Notes: generated from the letters alone by a model not told the origin. Numbered from the stretch's first letter, positions 1-7,965 are shown. The stretch: 64,000 nucleotides of DNA from Alphaproteobacteria bacterium (GCA_037200005.1 JBBCGY010000001.1:292416-356415), one strand, 5' to 3'. A program made the numbers and translations.

Positions 1-1
1 C

Positions 2-1231
2 AAGTCCTCCACGGCGGGCAAATCTCCCACGATTCTGTCCTCCTTCCTTCAAGAGGAAGCCGTCGAGCAAATCATCAGTTTGGGCCGTGTCGTTAATATC
101 GACCCCGCGCAGCGCGCCCAGGATTTGCAATCCGCCACGCTATCCACCACGGTCAACTCGCCTCAGGAAAAAAAGGCGTTCGAGGCCTGGAAGCAGGAAG
201 TCGCATCGATGCCCGATGTGGTGCAGCAACTCGATGCCACCCTCGCGATGGATACGGCCACCAAGGGCGGCGCAAGAAACCATCTTTCCAAGCAAGCCGA
301 AGCGGAACATGAAAGATATTTAGCCGTTTTCGTGGATGATGATGTGGATTCGGCGCCGTCGTCGAGCGTGGCTTCGGCCCCGCCCGCGCCGTCATCCAAA
401 CCGGCCTCCGCTCCGAGCGCTCCCATTCACGATACGCTTCCTCCGCCCTCCGCGCCCGATACGGTGCGGGATGGCGTCGCGGCTAAAGGTTCCAATGGCG
501 CGGAGCCGCCCCCTATGACGCCTAGGGCAACGCCACCATCGTCGCCCGTCGCCGGAGACATGGCCGGAGTCGATCAGCTTATCGACGCTACTGCGGTTTC
601 GACGTTCGAGGATACCGGACCGCCGACGGAGCCAAGCGCCCGGCGTCCCGATGCCGGTGCCACGGCGTCGTCCCGCAGCGTCGATGTCCAAACCGTGCAG
701 GTTGCGCAAGCCGCCAAGCCTGAAATGACGGCTGAAATGGCGATCGAGAGTATAGAGGCGGAAAACCGCCCGTTGCTGATCGCCAACATAAAGACGGGCG
801 CGGATGTGGAAGTATCGCTGGCGCTAGCGCGGGGAGGTAGGTCTCTGGAGCATTTGAACGACAAGGAACGCCAGGTGCTGGTTGCCTTAACGAAAAGGGA
901 GATGGCGCTAGACAAAAGCGATGCGACGAAAGTGCTTAAATCCCCTTGGGAGGAACTAGCCCAGGCCGCCGCAAACGCAGGCAAGCCTGACGCTGCTCTG
1001 CCCTCATCTTCACCGACATCGCCCCGCAATTACGAGGCGCTGAAGATTCCGTCGTCCAGCCAGCCGCCGGATTCGCGGCCGTCAGCTTCTCCGGATAATG
1101 GCCGTGATTTGTCCGGCGTTCCGACGCCTCGGGCGGAGCAACCTTCTCCGGGGTCTGGCGCTCCCGGCGCAAGTCCTGCAGCCACGGCAGCGCCGCGCCG
1201 CCGGGCGCCTGTTGTTGGCACCACTCCCTAA
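2..1231 (+). CDS. Low-complexity Pro/Ser/Ala-rich protein, 5' end outside window
   Basis: I do not recognise this protein. The frame is open to the left edge of the window, so the true start is probably upstream; the first internal start is a TTG at 80. About 410 codons are visible. Residues after the first hundred are dominated by Pro, Ser and Ala with scattered acidic residues, typical of a disordered linker. A more ordered stretch follows (frame positions about 730-960), rich in Glu, Leu and Lys and probably helical, and then another disordered Pro/Ser tail. No membrane segment or known motif is visible. A strong terminator follows 27 bases after the stop, so this is the last gene of its unit. 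Coding is supported by the long open frame and the terminator; the function is unknown. Confidence 0.6.
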   Translation, partial: KSSTAGKSPTILSSFLQEEAVEQIISLGRVVNIDPAQRAQDLQSATLSTTVNSPQEKKAFEAWKQEVASMPDVVQQLDATLAMDTATKGGARNHLSKQAEAEHERYLAVFVDDDVDSAPSSSVASAPPAPSSKPASAPSAPIHDTLPPPSAPDTVRDGVAAKGSNGAEPPPMTPRATPPSSPVAGDMAGVDQLIDATAVSTFEDTGPPTEPSARRPDAGATASSRSVDVQTVQVAQAAKPEMTAEMAIESIEAENRPLLIANIKTGADVEVSLALARGGRSLEHLNDKERQVLVALTKREMALDKSDATKVLKSPWEELAQAAANAGKPDAALPSSSPTSPRNYEALKIPSSSQPPDSRPSASPDNGRDLSGVPTPRAEQPSPGSGAPGASPAATAAPRRRAPVVGTTP

Positions 1232-1257
1232 AAGATAGGGCGATCTTCAATCCCTCA

Positions 1258-1287
1258 ACGCCCGGACAGCCATGTCCGGGCGTTTTT
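1258..1287 (+). terminator. Rho-independent terminator after the first gene
   Basis: Perfect 11-bp stem (1258-1268 with 1273-1283), a four-base loop GCCA, and a run of T directly after the stem. Confidence 0.9.
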
Positions 1288-1426
1288 GTTTCATGCGTAG
1301 TTTTGTTGCCCATATTTAGTAAAAAACTTTCCTTTTTATGTACTTTTCGATTGACGGACGTTATATCTATGCTACCTTTTGTCCGCTAACCAAAACTTCA
1401 CCAACCAGCTTTTAATGGAGATGAAC

Positions 1427-1549
1427 ATGGCAGCAGTGAGCAAAAAGCCCGAACCCAAGCAACCCGCAGCCAAGCAAGAAGAGGGCGGCGCGCCGAAGCG
1501 TCCGGTCGTTAAGCAGAAATTCTGGGAGCCTTCGCTCGACGTCGCTTGA
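1427..1549 (+). CDS. Small basic protein, 40 aa, unknown function
   Basis: A 40-codon frame begins at ATG 1427. A GGAG lies six bases upstream of this start; the earlier in-frame ATGs at 1415 and 1421 overlap that GGAG and fit less well. The product is rich in Lys, Pro, Ala and Glu in the first half and ends in a more hydrophobic tail with FWEPSLDVA. The gene is flanked by terminators on both sides (1258-1287 and 1604-1631), so it is a monocistronic unit. The upstream 130 bases are A+T-rich and contain a TTGACG hexamer at 1351 that could be a -35 element. I do not recognise the family. The isolated unit, ribosome site and terminator are the evidence that it is a real gene. Confidence 0.65.
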   Translation: MAAVSKKPEPKQPAAKQEEGGAPKRPVVKQKFWEPSLDVA

Positions 1550-1603
1550 AGACAGCCGAATGAGCATCAATCAACGATCATAAAATCGACATGGATAAAT
1601 TGA

Positions 1604-1631
1604 AGCGCGCCCGTTGCCGGGCGCGCTTTTT
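1604..1631 (+). terminator. Rho-independent terminator after the 40-aa gene
   Basis: GC-rich stem (1605-1613 with 1618-1626), loop TTGC, then TTTTT. It ends the short transcription unit of the 40-residue protein. Confidence 0.88.
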
Positions 1632-1678
1632 CATGCAGGCATGGTATCTATCGTTCGTCATTTGATTCTCTGGCTCTC

Positions 1679-2347
1679 ATGCCTCTCGCAGAAAATCTCG
1701 CCGCGATTCGCGCGGCCATCCACGCCGCCGCGAAAGAGGCCGGACGCGATCCGGGCGGCGTGCGATTGCTTGCCGTTTCCAAGGGCCAGCCCGTCGAAGC
1801 CATCGAAGCGGCCTATGCGGCGGGGCAGCGCGATTTCGGCGAGAATCGCGCGCAGGAGGCGGCGCGAAAATTTATCCAATTTCGCACAAGCCATCCGGAC
1901 ATTCGGCTGCATCTGATCGGCCCGCTTCAGACCAACAAGGCTGCCGATGCCGTCCGGCTGTTCGATGTGATCGAAACGCTCGACCGGCCCAAGCTCGCTT
2001 ATGCGCTTGCCGAAGAGATGCGGCGCCAGGACCGCCATCCCGATCTTTATATCGAGGTGAATATCGGCCATGAGCCGCAGAAAGCGGGAATCGCGCCGGA
2101 ATCCCTGGCGGATTTTCTTACGCTATGCCGCGGCGAGCTGAAACTTCCGGTGCGGGGCTTGATGGCCATTCCTCCGCTGGGAGACGATCCCGCGCTTTAT
2201 TTCCGCAAGCTCGCGGCGCTCGCGGCGGCGCACGATCTTGCCGCATGCAGCATGGGCATGAGCGGCGATTTCAAAACCGCCATCGCTTGCGGCGCGACGG
2301 AAGTGCGGATCGGAACGGGAATTTTTGGGGCGCGGAATCAACACTGA
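1679..2347 (+). CDS. yggS: YggS family pyridoxal-phosphate homeostasis protein
   Basis: A single-domain PLP-binding protein of the YggS/PROSC (PLPBP) family, 222 aa, the usual length. These cytosolic proteins carry PLP on a lysine in an alanine-racemase-type TIM barrel but have no known catalytic activity; they buffer free PLP. The PLP lysine is K35 in AVSKGQP. Further family signatures are FGENRAQE, HLIGPLQTNK, and the C-terminal SMGMSGD and VRIGTGIFG that hold the phosphate. The start at ATG 1679 fits the family N-terminus, although no clear ribosome site precedes it. It stands alone between a terminator and convergent reverse-strand genes. Confidence 0.93.
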   Translation: MPLAENLAAIRAAIHAAAKEAGRDPGGVRLLAVSKGQPVEAIEAAYAAGQRDFGENRAQEAARKFIQFRTSHPDIRLHLIGPLQTNKAADAVRLFDVIETLDRPKLAYALAEEMRRQDRHPDLYIEVNIGHEPQKAGIAPESLADFLTLCRGELKLPVRGLMAIPPLGDDPALYFRKLAALAAAHDLAACSMGMSGDFKTAIACGATEVRIGTGIFGARNQH

Positions 2348-2445
2348 TGGGATGATCCGGATTTTTATGGCTTACCTGTCAAAATTGTCGAAAATTTTAT
2401 GGATCGGGGCGGAATTGGAGGGAAAGCGGGAATCTGATTTTTAAT

Positions 2446-2583
2446 TTAGCTGCCTTCGCCTGCGGCTACGAAATTCATCATGATCAGGCCGCTTTTCAAA
2501 ATCACGATCAGCGTGGCGGTCGATAGCATATTGCCGTCTAACAGTGACGATATCATGTTGCCATGAATCAATGCCTCTATCAT
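2446..2583 (-). CDS. Small hydrophobic protein, 45 aa, downstream of secB
   Basis: A 45-codon reverse-strand frame starts at ATG 2583, with GGAG six bases upstream, and ends at TAA 2446-2448. The product is rich in Met, Ile and Leu; residues about 20-40 form a continuous hydrophobic stretch (TATLIVILKSGLIMMNFVAA) that could be one membrane helix. It lies 31 bases downstream of secB on the same strand, so it may be co-transcribed with it. I do not recognise the family. The ribosome site and the composition favour a real small membrane protein, but there is no homology evidence here. Confidence 0.5.
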   Translation of the reverse strand: MIEALIHGNMISSLLDGNMLSTATLIVILKSGLIMMNFVAAGEGS

Positions 2584-2614
2584 CTTGCTCTCCAGTGGTT
2601 GGCCAGTAGTTGGC

Positions 2615-3112
2615 TTACAGTCCTCCGTCGGGTCTTGGTTGCTGCGCTTGCTGTTCCATGTTCTGCCGGTAAAGGGCGGCGAAATCGATCGGGGCGAGTA
2701 AAAGGGGAGGAAAATTGCCTTCCCGCACCATATCGCTCAACACCGCCCGCGCGAACGGAAACAACTGGTAGGGACACTCTACCAGCAATAGGTTACGCAA
2801 TTGTTGTTCCGGCATCGCCGGAACGCTAAAAAGTCCCGCATAGGATAATTCGGCAATGAATCCAGTACGTTCGCCGAATTTCGATTCCGCTTTAAGCGTC
2901 ACGATCACCTCATGCACCCTGTCGCCCATGCCGCGCGCGGCGACATTGACCGCGACTTCCAGCTTCGGCTCGACGCCGCCGCCCATGAAAATGGCCGGAG
3001 CGTTGGGATTCTCGAACGACATGTCGCGCACATATTGGGCGTTAATCACGATGGCGCTCGCGGCGCTGGCGTGACTGCCCCCATTGAGGGCGGCGGCGGA
3101 TGATTCACTCAT
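2615..3112 (-). CDS. secB: Protein-export chaperone SecB
   Basis: SecB (165 aa) is a cytosolic homotetrameric chaperone that keeps precursors unfolded and passes them to SecA for Sec export. The family pattern is visible: an N-terminal hydrophobic strand region with VINAQYVRDMSFENPNAP, then VNVAARG, HEVIVTLKAES, FIAELSYAGLF, and the C-terminal CPYQLFPFARAVLSDM and NFPPLLLAPIDFAALY. The start at ATG 3112 has GAGG six bases upstream. A longer start at ATG 3148 also has a plausible AAGGAA but adds a Cys/His-containing extension not usual in the family. A 45-aa hydrophobic gene follows. The divergent Tim44-domain gene upstream is a common alphaproteobacterial arrangement. Confidence 0.96.
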   Translation of the reverse strand: MSESSAAALNGGSHASAASAIVINAQYVRDMSFENPNAPAIFMGGGVEPKLEVAVNVAARGMGDRVHEVIVTLKAESKFGERTGFIAELSYAGLFSVPAMPEQQLRNLLLVECPYQLFPFARAVLSDMVREGNFPPLLLAPIDFAALYRQNMEQQAQQPRPDGGL

Positions 3113-3206
3113 GGATAACCTCGGTTTGTGTCCGCCACAGAAATACATGCTATTCCTTTCGGGATAAAGGAATGATTTGCAGTTGGGCCCATCTTGGTTA
3201 AAGTAT

Positions 3207-3385
3207 GGGGCTTCGTTAATGAGCGAAGCCGTTTACGGCTTCGCGAGTTTACGAAATCCTTATCCCGGAAAAGTCCGGCTGCGCAGCAGATGGATTTTAT
3301 CCGGGATCCAGAGAATAAAGTTCTTCGTTAATGAGCCAGGCCATGAAATGGTTTGAGGAATTTACGAAACCCTTACGAAAATTCC
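3207..3385. repeat. Family A palindromic repeats, two tandem copies
   Basis: Two adjacent copies between secB and the Tim44-domain gene. Each copy opens with TTCGTTAATGAGC, continues with a variable stem-loop, and closes with a near-inverse TTTACGAAA. The first copy (3207-3310) is followed by an imperfect CCCGG/CCGGGATCCAG hairpin; the second (3321-3385) lacks that hairpin. A third copy lies after mnmE at 7507-7581. The second copy ends about 15 bases before the Tim44 gene start, so the promoter of that gene must lie within or upstream of the repeats. Confidence 0.8.
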
Positions 3386-3400
3386 GGTAGCATCGCCCCC

Positions 3401-4084
3401 ATGGCTTATTTCGACATCCTCTTCTTCGCTATCGTCGCGGTGGTTCTCATTCTCCGATTGCGCACCGTTCTGGGACGGCGCAACGAGGACGAGCCGCGCC
3501 GTCCGAATCCGTTCGGCATTCCGCCCGCGGGCAAGGAAGAAGAGGATGAGGAGTTCGCCGTCAGCCCCGCGCATGAGATGGCGATTCCCGAAGGAAGGCG
3601 GCAGGCGCTGCCGCCGCCGATCCTCGCGCCCGATTCTCTTGCCGGCGGCATCGAGCAAGTGCGCCGCCTCGATCCCCTGTTTGACGAAAAGCAGTTTCTC
3701 GCCGGGGCGAAATCGGCCTTTTCCATGATCGTCAGCGCCTTCGCGCAGAATGACATGGGCGCGCTGCGCAGCCTTCTGGGGCCGGAAGTTTATGCCGCGT
3801 TCGGCAAGGCGGTCGAGGCGCGCATGGCGGCGGGCGTCAAGCTCGAAACCGGCATTCACGCCATCAAGGAAGCCGAACTGACGCGCGTGAAACTGGCGGG
3901 CGACGTGGCGCGGCTGACGGTGCGCTTCGTCAGCGAGCAGAGCAACGCCGCCTATGACAAGGACGGCGCGCTGACCGACGGCGATCCGCAGCGGCGCGAG
4001 GAAATCGAAGACATATGGGTCTTCGCCCGCAATCTCAAGCAGAGCGATCCCGCCTGGCTGCTGGTCGAAACCGGGAATCAATAA
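3401..4084 (+). CDS. Tim44/TimA-like membrane-anchored protein
   Basis: A 227-aa protein with an N-terminal membrane helix (residues about 4-20), an acidic, proline-rich linker, and a C-terminal Tim44-like domain from about residue 80 to the end. The domain starts with the helix around DPLFDEKQFLAGAKSAFSMI and ends with the ...EDIWVFARNLKQSDPAWLLVET signature. In mitochondria Tim44 couples Hsp70 to the import pore; alphaproteobacterial relatives are inner-membrane proteins of uncertain function. ATG 3401 is used because it begins directly with the membrane helix; an upstream in-frame start would add residues encoded by the repeat. mltA follows closely downstream. Confidence 0.9.
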   Translation: MAYFDILFFAIVAVVLILRLRTVLGRRNEDEPRRPNPFGIPPAGKEEEDEEFAVSPAHEMAIPEGRRQALPPPILAPDSLAGGIEQVRRLDPLFDEKQFLAGAKSAFSMIVSAFAQNDMGALRSLLGPEVYAAFGKAVEARMAAGVKLETGIHAIKEAELTRVKLAGDVARLTVRFVSEQSNAAYDKDGALTDGDPQRREEIEDIWVFARNLKQSDPAWLLVETGNQ

Positions 4085-4112
4085 TGCGGTGGGCAATAAT
4101 GAAGGGGCGATA

Positions 4113-5252
4113 ATGAAGGGGGCAATGATGCGTCCGGCGGCCGCCCGCGCTTTCAGCCTTTTTCTGCTCGCCTTTCTTGCCGCCTGCGCGGAAAAGCCGC
4201 CTCCGGTCTCTTATGAGCCGCGAAGCTTCGCCGAACTGCCGGGCTGGGAGCAGGACGATCTGAGCGGAGCGGCGCAGGCCTTGCGCCGCTCCTGTCCGCC
4301 CAATGCCGCCAAAGACGAAAGCTGGCGCGAGGTTTGCGCGGCGCTGCCGGACGGCGGCGACAACGTGGCCTTACGTGCCTATTTCACGCGGAATTTCGAG
4401 GCCTTTCAGATTGTCGAAAACGGAAAAGACGAAGGTCTTTTCACCGGCTATTACGAAGCGGAAATCAACGGCAGCCGTGAACGGCGCGGGCGCTACACTA
4501 TCCCGGTGTATGGCGCGCCGGAGGATTTGCTGACCGCCGATCTCGGCGCGTTCAAGCCCGAGCTTCAAGGCCAGCGCATCAGCGGCAGGGTGGAAGGCAA
4601 GCGCTTCGTTCCCTATCCCGACCGCGCGGCTATCACGGCAGGCGCGAAAAAGATCGACGCGCCGGTTCTGCTATGGACCGACGATTCGGCTGCGTTGTTT
4701 TTCCTGCAGGTGCAGGGATCGGGGCGCGCGCTGATGGAAGACGGCGCGGCGCTGCGGCTCGGTTATGGCGCGCAGAACGGGCGTCCTTATGTCGCGATCG
4801 GACGCATCCTCAAAGAGCGCGGCGAACTGCCGCAGGACGGCGTCACGATGGCGAGCATCCGCGCCTGGCTCGCGGCGCATGACAAGGAATCCGCCGAGCT
4901 TCTCAATCTTAACCCGTCCTATGTTTTCTTCAAACTTGCCGAGGGCGATCCGCGCGGCGCGCAGGGCGTTGAACTGACGCCGGAACGCAGCCTCGCGGTC
5001 GACCGGAATTTTATCGCGCTCGGCTCTCCGGTCTGGATCGACGCCGAAAGCCCTGATGCCAAAAACCCCGCTGGCGGAGAAGAAAGACTGCGGCGGCTTT
5101 TCATCGCGCAGGATACCGGCGGCGCGATCAAGGGCGCGATCCGGGGCGATGTCTATTGGGGTTATGGCGCGCGCGCCGCCGAGCTTGCCGGAAAAATGCA
5201 AAGCCGGGGCCGTGCCTATATCCTGCGGCCCAGAAAGGCTCCCGTGTCATGA
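4113..5252 (+). CDS. mltA: Membrane-bound lytic murein transglycosylase A
   Basis: A lipoprotein lytic transglycosylase (379 aa) that cleaves the MurNAc-GlcNAc bond of peptidoglycan with formation of a 1,6-anhydro end, acting at the outer membrane's inner face. A signal peptide with lipobox LAAC puts the lipidated Cys at residue 25. The MltA barrel follows (FTGYYEAEINGSR, then LFFLQVQGSGR), and the C-terminal 3D domain contains the conserved QDTGGAIKGAIRGD with its catalytic-type Asp and the GYG motif. Several closely spaced starts exist (GTG 4089, ATG 4113, 4125, 4128); 4113 has AAGGGG five bases upstream. The stop overlaps the next start as ATGA, so the two genes are translationally coupled. 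Confidence 0.93.
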   Translation: MKGAMMRPAAARAFSLFLLAFLAACAEKPPPVSYEPRSFAELPGWEQDDLSGAAQALRRSCPPNAAKDESWREVCAALPDGGDNVALRAYFTRNFEAFQIVENGKDEGLFTGYYEAEINGSRERRGRYTIPVYGAPEDLLTADLGAFKPELQGQRISGRVEGKRFVPYPDRAAITAGAKKIDAPVLLWTDDSAALFFLQVQGSGRALMEDGAALRLGYGAQNGRPYVAIGRILKERGELPQDGVTMASIRAWLAAHDKESAELLNLNPSYVFFKLAEGDPRGAQGVELTPERSLAVDRNFIALGSPVWIDAESPDAKNPAGGEERLRRLFIAQDTGGAIKGAIRGDVYWGYGARAAELAGKMQSRGRAYILRPRKAPVS

Positions 5253-6067
5253 AATTTCTGGGCCCCGCCCTCATTCTTGCATTCGCCGCCTTTTCCGCCC
5301 AGGCGGCGGACGAGACCGCGAAAGTGATCGGCAGTCCGGACGGGCGCACGCTTTTTCTTGAAAGCCGGGAACAGGCGCGGCTCGACGGCGTCGCCGCGCT
5401 CGACATCCCCGACCGGGCGGAAGAATTCGACCGCTGTCTGCCCAGCCTGCGCGGCCCCGACGCCGTCAGCACCACCTGCGATCTCAAGCTCGCGATGGCG
5501 GCGCGCAATTTGCTGCGCCAGATGACCGAAGGCAAGGATGTGCGCCTGAGCGTCGATCCGCAGCAGCGCGACGACCGCCACGGCAGGGTGTTGGCGCAGG
5601 TTTACGCTCCCGACGGCCATGGCGGCGAGCTTTGGACGCAGGAGAAACTGCTGGCGGCGGGCCTTGCCTATATCCGGCCCCCGGTGCAGCAGGAAGCGGC
5701 GCTGCCCGCGCTGCTGAAAACCGAAGCGGCGGCGCGCGCGGCCAAAATCGGGATTTGGCAATTGCCGGAATTCCATCCCATCCCGCCCGAAGACGCCGCC
5801 CAATATGAAGGCCGGCATGTTTTCATCGAGGGCGTGGTGCTGAAAGCCGCCAAGACCAGGAATAAAATCTATCTCAATTTCGGCCATGACTGGCGTCATG
5901 ATTTCACCGCCATCATCGAAAAAGAGGATTGGAAAAAATTCGCCAAGGCCGAGACCGATGTCATGACGTTCGAGAACCGCAAAATCCGCGTGCGCGGCAT
6001 TATCTATCAGGATAACGGCCCGATGATGCGGATCGCGTCGCCGTGGCAGATCGATGTCGTGGAATAG
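5249..6067 (+). CDS. Exported thermonuclease-fold (SNase-like) protein
   Basis: A 272-aa protein with a cleavable signal peptide (cut likely after FSAQA, near residue 20) and a staphylococcal-nuclease-like OB-fold region. The region includes DGRTLFLESREQARLDGVAALDIP, a DDRHGRVLAQVYAPDG segment and LLAAGLAYIRP, which follow the SNase pattern. The C-terminal half (VFIEGVVLKAAKTRNKIYLNFG) resembles a second OB-type domain. It presumably acts in the periplasm. The canonical Arg/Glu catalytic set is not clearly complete, so nuclease activity is uncertain. The start ATG overlaps the mltA stop (ATGA), indicating one operon, with mnmE only 5 bases downstream. Confidence 0.75.
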   Translation: MKFLGPALILAFAAFSAQAADETAKVIGSPDGRTLFLESREQARLDGVAALDIPDRAEEFDRCLPSLRGPDAVSTTCDLKLAMAARNLLRQMTEGKDVRLSVDPQQRDDRHGRVLAQVYAPDGHGGELWTQEKLLAAGLAYIRPPVQQEAALPALLKTEAAARAAKIGIWQLPEFHPIPPEDAAQYEGRHVFIEGVVLKAAKTRNKIYLNFGHDWRHDFTAIIEKEDWKKFAKAETDVMTFENRKIRVRGIIYQDNGPMMRIASPWQIDVVE

Positions 6068-6072
6068 GCCGC

Positions 6073-7506
6073 ATGGCTTTTCTTGCCGATACCATCTTCG
6101 CCCTCGCGAGCGCCCCGGGACGCGCCGGCGTCGCGGTCATGCGAATATCCGGCCCGCTGGCGGGCGAGGCGCTCCGGCAGCTGACGGGCCGCGACCTGCC
6201 CGAGCCGCGCCGCGCCGCCTTGCGCGAATTCCATCATCCAGGCGGCGCGCTTCTGGATCGCGGCCTCGCGCTATGGTTTCCGGCGCCGCATAGCTTTACC
6301 GGCGAAGATGTCGCCGAGCTTCATCTTCATGGCGGCCGCGCCATCGTCAGCGGCATGGCCGCCGCCCTCGCCTCGATGCCGGGCCTGCGCCTCGCGGAGC
6401 CTGGCGAGTTCACCCGGCGCGGCTTCGAGAACGGCAAGTTCGATCTCACCGAAGCCGAAGCGGTCATCGACCTCATCAACGCCGAAACCGAGGCGCAGCT
6501 GCGCCAGGCGCTGCGCCAGGCGGACGGGGCGCTGTCGCGCCTTTACGAGGATTGGCGCGCCCGGCTGCTGCGCGCGCTTGCCCATATCGAGGCCGATATC
6601 GATTTCGCCGACGAAGATTTGCCGCCCGGTCTTGCCGCCGCGCGCGTTCTGGAACTCAGCGGCCTTCGCGCCGAACTCGCCGCCCATCTCGCCGACAACC
6701 GGCGCGGCGAGCGGCTGCGCGACGGTTATCACATCGCGATTCTCGGTCCACCTAATGCTGGCAAATCGAGCCTGCTCAACGCGCTGGCCCGGCGCGACGC
6801 GGCGATCGTCTCCGCCGTGGCGGGCACCACGCGCGACGTGATCGAGCTGCAGCTCGATCTCGGCGGCTATCCGGTCATCGTCGCCGATACCGCGGGCTTG
6901 CGCGAATCCGAAGATGCCATCGAAAGCGAGGGCATTCGCAGGGCCGCCGCGCGCGCCGGACTGGCCGATCTCAAGCTTTTGGTTTTCGACGGCGCGTCGC
7001 TGCCCGATCTCGACCCGATGACGCTGGCGCTGCTCGACGACCGGGCGATGATGGTGGTCAATAAGCAGGATTTGATTTTCATGGAGAATGCAAAAGAGGC
7101 GTCATTCCCGACGCCGCATCGCGGCGAGCGGGAATCCCGTTTGATATCCTTCGATGAAAAAGTAAACGGGATGCCTGCTTTCGCGGGCATGACCACTCCT
7201 TTTATTATTTCCCTCAAAACCAATTTCGGCATCGAAGCTTTGATCGAGGCGCTGACCGCCCGCGTCGCGGCTGAACTCGCCGATACCGGCCAGCCCGCGC
7301 TGACCCGCCTGCGCCATCGGACGGCGCTGGAGGAATGCGCGGCGCATCTCGACCGCGCGCTGGCCGGGCTTCAGGAGAAACGCGAGACGGCGCTGACCGC
7401 CGAAGACGTCCGCCTCGCCATGCGCGCCCTGGGCCGAATCACCGGCAGCGTCGACACCGAAGATTTGCTCGACGTGATTTTCCGGGATTTTTGCGTGGGG
7501 AAGTAA
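6073..7506 (+). CDS. mnmE: tRNA modification GTPase MnmE with an in-frame repeat insertion
   Basis: MnmE (477 aa) works with MnmG to install the cmnm5 group on U34 of certain tRNAs. The N-terminal formyl-THF-binding domain begins at TIFALASAPGRAGVAV. The GTPase domain shows G1 GPPNAGKS (225-232), G2 GTTRD (251-255), G3 DTAG (272-275), G4 NKQD (330-333) and G5-like SLKT (380-383). The C-terminus ends in CVGK, the conserved catalytic cysteine motif. Residues about 343-373 are encoded by a palindromic repeat (7101-7193) that also occurs between genes elsewhere; without it the G4-G5 distance is normal. All catalytic motifs are intact, so the protein is probably functional. ATG 6073 is chosen because the family N-terminus begins there. 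mnmG, its usual neighbour, is separated from it by an accessory region. Confidence 0.96.
   Translation: MAFLADTIFALASAPGRAGVAVMRISGPLAGEALRQLTGRDLPEPRRAALREFHHPGGALLDRGLALWFPAPHSFTGEDVAELHLHGGRAIVSGMAAALASMPGLRLAEPGEFTRRGFENGKFDLTEAEAVIDLINAETEAQLRQALRQADGALSRLYEDWRARLLRALAHIEADIDFADEDLPPGLAAARVLELSGLRAELAAHLADNRRGERLRDGYHIAILGPPNAGKSSLLNALARRDAAIVSAVAGTTRDVIELQLDLGGYPVIVADTAGLRESEDAIESEGIRRAAARAGLADLKLLVFDGASLPDLDPMTLALLDDRAMMVVNKQDLIFMENAKEASFPTPHRGERESRLISFDEKVNGMPAFAGMTTPFIISLKTNFGIEALIEALTARVAAELADTGQPALTRLRHRTALEECAAHLDRALAGLQEKRETALTAEDVRLAMRALGRITGSVDTEDLLDVIFRDFCVGK
7101..7193. repeat. Family B double-hairpin repeat inside mnmE
   Basis: A 93-bp composite palindrome: GTCATTCCCG, hairpin, CGGGAATCCCGTTT, a short centre, AAACGGGAT, hairpin, GCGGGCATGAC. 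The same layout is found between hisH and hisA (24268-24381) and before ileS (37560-37658). Here it is 31 codons long, has no stop in the mnmE frame and leaves the downstream GTPase motifs in frame. Confidence 0.85.
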
Positions 7507-7581
7507 GGGCTTCGTTAATGAGCTGCGCTGCAAGCGCGGCGAATTTACGAAACCCTTATCCCGGCGAAGGCCGGGATCCAG
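7507..7581. repeat. Family A palindromic repeat after mnmE
   Basis: Third copy of the TTCGTTAATGAGC ... TTTACGAAACCCTTA element, followed by the CCCGG/CCGGGATCCAG hairpin as in the copy at 3207. It begins directly at the mnmE stop and marks the left edge of the accessory region. Confidence 0.8.
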
Positions 7582-7965
7582 AAAAAATGAAGGTGGCGGA
7601 AGCCTTCGATTAACATTCATCCTGTAGATTTGCCCTATTTAAGGGGTCTTTCAGTCCGAAGGCGGTTTAGCCGCTTCCACCAAATCTTATCTGCTACTGC
7701 AGACCTAAATGGTAACGCACTTAGACCGGGTTTCTACGAAGAGGTATTATTCCATGCTCGTCATGTAGCTTGTCCGCTCTTCGCTTGAATGGCCCATTTT
7801 GATTCTTCCTTCGTTTCTCCCTTAGGCTAAACCTCCATTTGCTCGTTACAGCATATGGCACGAAGTTGGGGATTCCAAAAAGTGGGTCAAAAGACACCTC
7901 TTTCTGCGCTCCGCATTAGGAGCGTGCGGTCATTATATCCGATTCGGCAATTGCGATCAAATCGA
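7582..7965. other. Unexplained intergenic stretch, about 380 bp
   Basis: No recognisable gene. The base composition is less GC-rich than the flanking housekeeping genes. On the reverse strand a frame from GTG 7897 to TAA 7721 encodes about 58 residues, with a strongly basic centre (SLREKRRKNQNG) and an HDEHG segment, but it has no convincing ribosome site and I recognise no family. It may be a remnant of a mobile gene. A small inverted repeat (GGCGGTTTAGCCGC) lies near 7662. Confidence 0.35.

Noticed and set aside
7101-7193. Intein or selfish homing element in mnmE
   Set aside because: The insert is only 31 codons, has no splicing motifs, and its DNA matches intergenic palindromic repeats.
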